From Chryseobacterium sp. (GTDB lineage: Bacteria; Bacteroidota; Bacteroidia; Flavobacteriales; Weeksellaceae): a DNA stretch of 27,154 nt. Made by a program: the position numbers and the translations under genes. The stretch is from positions 1 to 27,154 of the forward strand of contig QFQW01000048.1 of the NCBI GenBank assembly GCA_003248755.1, read 5' to 3'. The notes below the pieces were generated by a model. That model did no database searches, was not told the origin of the DNA, and saw only the letters and a list, made by a program, of their open reading frames with translations. Numbering within the stretch: position 1 is the first letter of the stretch; each line of letters opens with the position of its first letter. Shown piece after piece: positions 23,156-27,154 of this stretch.

Positions 23156-24910
23156 TTAAGCAGAATGAATAACATCGCCAAACAAAGTAGTTAAACCTGA
23201 TACAGCGTTTTCAGACAATTCTTGAGTAAACAATAAGCACAATCTTTTCTTTGGTCTGGAACACGCAACATAAAAAAGATTTCTATTACGTTCAAAAGTT
23301 TCTTTTTTATCTGCTGGAATATTGCCGGTATGAATCCATTCCAAAAATTGGTTCCAATTATAAAGATTCCAACCTCTTCCAAAAACAACAATAACATTAT
23401 TAAATTCAGCCCCTTTTACTCCGTGCTTAGTCGAATATAATGTTTTATCGTCAATATACTTGGTAACATTTATTATTTCAGAAAATGGAATAGCTCTAAT
23501 GCCTGAAATTTTAGTTAAAAACTTTTTATCTTCGTCAGTGCGCTCAGCTATTGCAATATTATTAATTTCTGAAAAACGCTTTTCTCTTTCTTCAATTTTT
23601 CTTGTCAAATGAGGTTTAGAAGTTGTCTTAAGTAAGTCTATAACTTCACCAACAGTTCCATTTTGTCTAAGTGTAGATAATTCAATCATGGCATCGTGCC
23701 ATATTTGCTTATCCGAATGTTTTTTTATACCTGCTGTATTTACACCAAACGCTTTTAACATTGCTCCATATTTTCTTTCGTTAAAAGCTTCAGAGCCGAT
23801 TTCAACAACATCGGCAAGAAATGAAATATATTCATCATTCTTTTTTAGATAATCCTCACTATCACTATATGCCCTAGCAACAGTTTGATAACCTTGTTCA
23901 GCAGCAAGAACATTGTTTGTCAGCATCAATATTTTAGTATTTTCACTTGATATATCCCACCCTAAATTGCTTAACTTTTCCTTTGTTGACTCCAAAAAGT
24001 CATGTGCAGCGTTTTCAGGTAAATCTCCCTTCCAATGTGACTCCGTGCGACGCTCTCCTACCCAACTGTTTGTTTGATAAACTATGAGTTCCCCTTCAGA
24101 ATTTGGGTCATACTCAAACTGTTGTAATTCGGGTCTTAGACGATTTAGCATAGCTACAATATTTTTGTCGGAACGAAAATTTGCTTGTTTACCTATTACT
24201 GTGAGTTTATCTTCATCAGCTTGAATTAAACCGCATGACTCTGAACCATAAATTTTTTGCCAATGATCCCCAAAAAACCCGATCATTGATCCTGCTCCAG
24301 TCGTAATGAAATTTGCAACAATAGCATCAGCCAAACTTTTATTAGTATCCTGATACTCATCTATTAAAATAATTGGATACTGATTAGAGAATATTTTCTT
24401 AAATTTTTCATCCCCTAAAAGCGAAGTAAATAGTTTAATAACATCATTATGATGAAGATAAATTTCTTTATCAGTAATTTTAGGATAACCCAAATTATAA
24501 ATAACCTCTTGCGAAGTTATGCCACCAGCTTCTTCAATACGAGCCTGCCATTTATCTCCTAATTCATTCATTCGAATACGAAGCGCTTTCTGAAAGCCCT
24601 TCATAGCTTCCCAAGCAAAAGCATGTATTGTTTCAGCTAAAATGACAGGATGATTATCCGTTCTTGATTGAATTTCATCTTTTGCGACATTTGTATATGT
24701 TATACAGGCAATTTTTTTATGTGTTTTCTCGTACTCAACAGCATATTTTTCAATGAGATATTTTAAGGCTTTTATTAAAGTATACGTTTTCCCAGCTCCA
24801 GCTCCAGCCTCCACAAGGAAATTCTTTTTTTCATCTATTGCTCTATAGACTTTGTTAAGACAATCTATTGATGCATTTTCTGCAGGACTAATTTCTTGTT
24901 CTTGTGGCAT
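23156..24910 (-). CDS. gajB: UvrD/Rep-like superfamily 1 helicase, GajB-like
   Basis: This 584-residue helicase has all superfamily 1A motifs: I E-A-G-A-G-A-G-K-T (34-42), Ia C-I-T-Y-T-N (69-74), Ic E-T-I-H-A-F-A-W (93-100), II I-L-I-D-E-Y-Q-D-T (181-189), III G-F-F-G-D-H-W-Q-K-I-Y (211-221), IV N-F-R-S (244-247), V T-K-H-G-V-K-G-A-E-F (494-503) and VI F-Y-V-A-C-S-R-P-K-K (546-555). It should hydrolyse ATP and act on DNA. The ATG comes 2 bp after the stop of the OLD-family nuclease gene, so the two are translationally coupled. An OLD nuclease followed by a UvrD-like helicase is the Gabija defence architecture, in which GajB is the helicase-like partner of the GajA complex. It is somewhat longer than the well-studied B. 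cereus GajB (about 500, from memory). The symbol is by architecture, not by alignment. Confidence 0.88.
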   Translation of the reverse strand: MPQEQEISPAENASIDCLNKVYRAIDEKKNFLVEAGAGAGKTYTLIKALKYLIEKYAVEYEKTHKKIACITYTNVAKDEIQSRTDNHPVILAETIHAFAWEAMKGFQKALRIRMNELGDKWQARIEEAGGITSQEVIYNLGYPKITDKEIYLHHNDVIKLFTSLLGDEKFKKIFSNQYPIILIDEYQDTNKSLADAIVANFITTGAGSMIGFFGDHWQKIYGSESCGLIQADEDKLTVIGKQANFRSDKNIVAMLNRLRPELQQFEYDPNSEGELIVYQTNSWVGERRTESHWKGDLPENAAHDFLESTKEKLSNLGWDISSENTKILMLTNNVLAAEQGYQTVARAYSDSEDYLKKNDEYISFLADVVEIGSEAFNERKYGAMLKAFGVNTAGIKKHSDKQIWHDAMIELSTLRQNGTVGEVIDLLKTTSKPHLTRKIEEREKRFSEINNIAIAERTDEDKKFLTKISGIRAIPFSEIINVTKYIDDKTLYSTKHGVKGAEFNNVIVVFGRGWNLYNWNQFLEWIHTGNIPADKKETFERNRNLFYVACSRPKKRLCLLFTQELSENAVSGLTTLFGDVIHSA

Positions 24911-24912
24911 TG

Positions 24913-27015
24913 TTAGTTTTCTAATTGAGATTGTTCTTGTATACTTTCAATTTCCGTTTCTAAATCCGCTTCAACAACTTCTTGTATAGCATCTACAACA
25001 TCATCAGCAGGAATATTGGGTTTATCAGCAAGCCATTGCAAACCTTCTATTATATATTTAGGCGGTTGCCACGTTGTATGTTCTAAAGCGTATTTCAATG
25101 CAAACTCAGCCTTTTTTTTATCTGAAGGCGACTTTGAAGAGGCACTTTCTTCAACTTCGTTTTCATTTGTACCTGTAACTCCAAAATGGTCACGATTTGC
25201 TAGAATTAAAGCTTCCTCAAAACTTCGTCCTATTGCCGTTTTACCTTCTTCAGCAATTTGATAAGCAATGCGTCTCGAGCCTGAAACCTTATTTTCTGAA
25301 GTTCTTGCTATACATTCGGCAAGAGAATAATAACCTTCAGTATCTTTTGCGAACCAATTTTTTATTCCTGCATTTGAAGTGTGAGAGCCATCCTTTACTA
25401 AACAGCTTGAATATGATGTAGCTCCATCAGGTTTAGACACCGAATCTAAATCTGTAATAATCAAACTTCGAAGCTCCAAGAAGTCTAAGAATTTATAGAA
25501 GTGATGTGCATATGCTCCACCTACCTCTATAACAGTAACGTATTGTAAGCCTAGTTGGGGATGGGCAGGATTTATTGTATCGGTTTTTGAAATAAGCAAA
25601 GGCGTCATAATCCGTTCAGCTATACCCTCAATTAAGATTGCTTTGTCAGCAAAATAAAGATCGCACTTTGTAAGCGTTAAATACTTATGTAGAAATTCTT
25701 TGTCAGTTCTTAAATCTTCCTGGTTAAATTCAGCTCTAAGATCTTTTATTGTGGTTTCTCTCTGCTCATTTTTAGACGTCAAAAAGTATCTAATCGCTTC
25801 AAATTCAGCCTCATTAGCAATATGAGTTGAATGTGTTGTAACTACAAACTGAACTGGCCAATGCTTACCATCATTTAATGTTTCAGAAAATTTTTCTGCA
25901 ATTTCGTGTAACTTTTTGATAAATATTTGCTGCATTTGTGGATGCAGATGCGCTTCGGGCTCTTCAATGAAAATTATATCTAATGCGTTTGAAATCGGCC
26001 TACTTTGATACTCTCTAAAAAATTCAAATAATTGAAACAGAATATAAATAAGATTTCTTGAGCCCAGACCATTGTACGTTTCTGGTAAAAAAAGATTGTC
26101 TCCCTGCTTATATCTTATTTTTGTATGACTATCTAAAATATTTACCACATTGAGAGTAGTTTCCGTACTAAGTCCCGGGTCAGAAAGCCCCGGATAGCCA
26201 AAGAGATTTAGCGCCGGCAAAAGTTTATTCAGTTCTTCATTAAAGTCCGTGTCTACTTTTTCCTGAATTTCATTAACGATATTCTGTATCGCATCAGACT
26301 TTTCTTTCATATCAGGCGGTGCAGATGCCGCATTGGATGTTTTGAATAATTGAGCTAATACCTTACCTAACACATCTTTTTCTGAATGCGTTACATCATC
26401 CAATCCACGCTGTGCATTAATAAAGCCCGCGCCAATGACTGATTTAAATCGCGAGTACTCAATTATTGAGATATTCGTTTCGTCGTTAGGATCTTGAGCA
26501 ATAATTTTGGTCTCGAATAAACTTGGGATTTTCTCTTTTAAAGATTTAATAAAGTTTTTAATGCTTGTTTCACTTTCGTCAGCTATACCATCGAAAAGCG
26601 CATTTATTTTTCCATCTTTCAAAGCATACTGGATGACAATAACCGCTGTATTGCTATCAATATCTAAGTCAATTATAAAATCTCCCAGGCTTCCCAAATC
26701 ATCGGTATTCTTAGGATATTCAATTGTGATTTTTACCTCTATTGATGGAATATAAGAGCGAATTTCTGAATCTTCTTTGCCCTCGAATTTAGCGTGAAGC
26801 GCTTTTTTGAAGCCATCAATCGAAACAATACTAAAATCATAAAGTGAGAAGGAAGGATTTTTATCTCCAATCAATCTTCTAAAAACTTCTGTAAGTGAGG
26901 TTTTACCGGAATTGTTTCTCCCAACAATCACGGTAGTATTATCTTCTAAAGATAAAGTGACATTTTTTAGTAATCTAAAATTTTGTATCTGTATTGTTTT
27001 TATTTTCATTTTCAT
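24913..27015 (-). CDS. gajA: OLD-family ATPase/Toprim nuclease, GajA-like
   Basis: This 700-residue protein joins an ABC-type ATPase to a Toprim nuclease, the OLD family plan. ATPase: Walker A G-R-N-N-S-G-K-T (32-39), a signature-like N-G-L-G-S-R (315-320), Walker B I-I-F-I-E-E-P-E-A-H-L-H-P (347-359) and H-loop T-T-H-S-T-H (393-398). Toprim: L-I-E-G-I-A-E-R (461-468, E463), V-I-E-V-G-G (495-500), I-T-D-L-D-S (520-525, D522 and D524) and R-S-F-E-E-A (597-602). Both active sites look complete. The helicase gene follows 2 bp later, which places it in class 2 OLD nucleases (GajA of Gabija), where nucleotide depletion during phage growth is reported to release DNA cleavage. It is longer than B. 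cereus GajA (about 580, from memory), with an acidic Ser/Glu-rich insert (616-636) and a Glu-rich tail. Confidence 0.9.
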   Translation of the reverse strand: MKMKIKTIQIQNFRLLKNVTLSLEDNTTVIVGRNNSGKTSLTEVFRRLIGDKNPSFSLYDFSIVSIDGFKKALHAKFEGKEDSEIRSYIPSIEVKITIEYPKNTDDLGSLGDFIIDLDIDSNTAVIVIQYALKDGKINALFDGIADESETSIKNFIKSLKEKIPSLFETKIIAQDPNDETNISIIEYSRFKSVIGAGFINAQRGLDDVTHSEKDVLGKVLAQLFKTSNAASAPPDMKEKSDAIQNIVNEIQEKVDTDFNEELNKLLPALNLFGYPGLSDPGLSTETTLNVVNILDSHTKIRYKQGDNLFLPETYNGLGSRNLIYILFQLFEFFREYQSRPISNALDIIFIEEPEAHLHPQMQQIFIKKLHEIAEKFSETLNDGKHWPVQFVVTTHSTHIANEAEFEAIRYFLTSKNEQRETTIKDLRAEFNQEDLRTDKEFLHKYLTLTKCDLYFADKAILIEGIAERIMTPLLISKTDTINPAHPQLGLQYVTVIEVGGAYAHHFYKFLDFLELRSLIITDLDSVSKPDGATSYSSCLVKDGSHTSNAGIKNWFAKDTEGYYSLAECIARTSENKVSGSRRIAYQIAEEGKTAIGRSFEEALILANRDHFGVTGTNENEVEESASSKSPSDKKKAEFALKYALEHTTWQPPKYIIEGLQWLADKPNIPADDVVDAIQEVVEADLETEIESIQEQSQLEN

Positions 27016-27042
27016 GGTCTTTTTGAAAATTATTGGTTTTCA

Positions 27043-27050
27043 CAAATATA
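27043..27050 (-). promoter_or_regulatory. Promoter -7 box of the defence cassette
   Basis: TATATTTG on the minus strand matches TAnnTTTG and ends 27 bp before the gajA-like ATG at 27015, leaving a leader of about 20 nt. There is no clear TTG at the -33 distance. Beyond it the window is AT-rich and ends in an A-run with nothing else recognisable. Confidence 0.45.
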
Positions 27051-27154
27051 ACTCAATTGCATATATATAAAAATAAGGAAAACCGTAATAAAATTAATTT
27101 TTATAAAAAATTTTTCAAATTAAGAAAGCAAGATCAATTATAAAAAAAAAAAAA

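Larger units (their letters stand above)
17533..27154. mobile_element. Genomic island integrated at tRNA-Met; right end outside the window
   Basis: The left boundary is the tRNA-Met 3' fragment. The cargo seen is an adjacent integrase, a RadC/Toprim/HTH module, a second (P4-type) integrase and a Gabija-like defence cassette. No intact tRNA-Met, hence no right attachment site, occurs up to 27154. Nucleotide composition changes at the integrase gene, which is visibly GC-richer than the core genes. No conjugation (Tra) or phage structural genes are seen, so mobility class is undecided. It may be two stacked elements, because two unrelated integrases are present, and the defence genes could belong to either or to flanking DNA. 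Confidence 0.6.

Noticed and set aside
23156..27015. RecBCD/AddAB or general DNA-repair role for the OLD/UvrD pair
   Set aside because: The nuclease is of the OLD ABC-Toprim type, not a RecB-type nuclease, and the tight pairing on an island matches defence rather than housekeeping repair.
17533..27154. CRISPR array within the island
   Set aside because: I looked for regularly spaced identical repeats and found only two- or three-copy short motifs with helical-turn or irregular spacing; no cas genes are present.

Overview
The window comes from a Bacteroidota genome of the class Flavobacteriia, most probably a Chryseobacterium-like member of the Weeksellaceae. The evidence is a giant type IX secretion protein (SprA) in a ruvA-sprA-gcvH neighbourhood, AT-rich intergenic DNA, several TAnnTTTG promoter boxes of the Bacteroidota type, and a palindromic intergenic repeat of a style I associate with Chryseobacterium. 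All assignments were made by reading the sequence; no database search was run.

Layout. Positions 1-628 hold no convincing gene. Positions 629-12726 are a leftward-reading core block: malic enzyme (maeB-type), ruvA, sprA, gcvH and a VanZ-like membrane protein, with a BadF/N-acetylglucosamine-kinase-like gene and a small DUF465-like protein upstream. Positions 13298-17089 are a rightward core block: GtrA-like membrane protein, PlsC-type acyltransferase, FucP-type sugar transporter and a DUF3810 membrane protein with an HExxH motif.

The core ends at about 17533. There a 3' fragment of a tRNA-Met (CAT) gene, still followed by its terminator, lies just before a tyrosine integrase reading away from it. 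This is the left end of an island integrated into the tRNA. The intact tRNA should be at the right end, which is not in the window. The island carries a CTnDOT-like integrase (17736-19007), then a leftward module of a RadC/JAB protein, a Toprim primase-like protein with lost catalytic aspartates, an AlpA/excisionase-like HTH protein and a second, P4-type integrase (20883-22112). The second integrase has repeated ATGCCCCC motifs upstream of its start. The two unrelated recombinases suggest a composite or nested island.

The right part (22575-27015) is a leftward three-gene cassette: an OLD-family ATPase/Toprim nuclease, a UvrD-like helicase starting 2 bp later, and a 173-residue protein I do not recognise that may have its own promoter. 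The first two match the Gabija anti-phage architecture (GajA + GajB). The third gene is the most interesting unknown: it could be an accessory or regulator of a three-gene Gabija variant, or an unrelated neighbour. The window ends in AT-rich DNA and an A-run without reaching the right end of the island.
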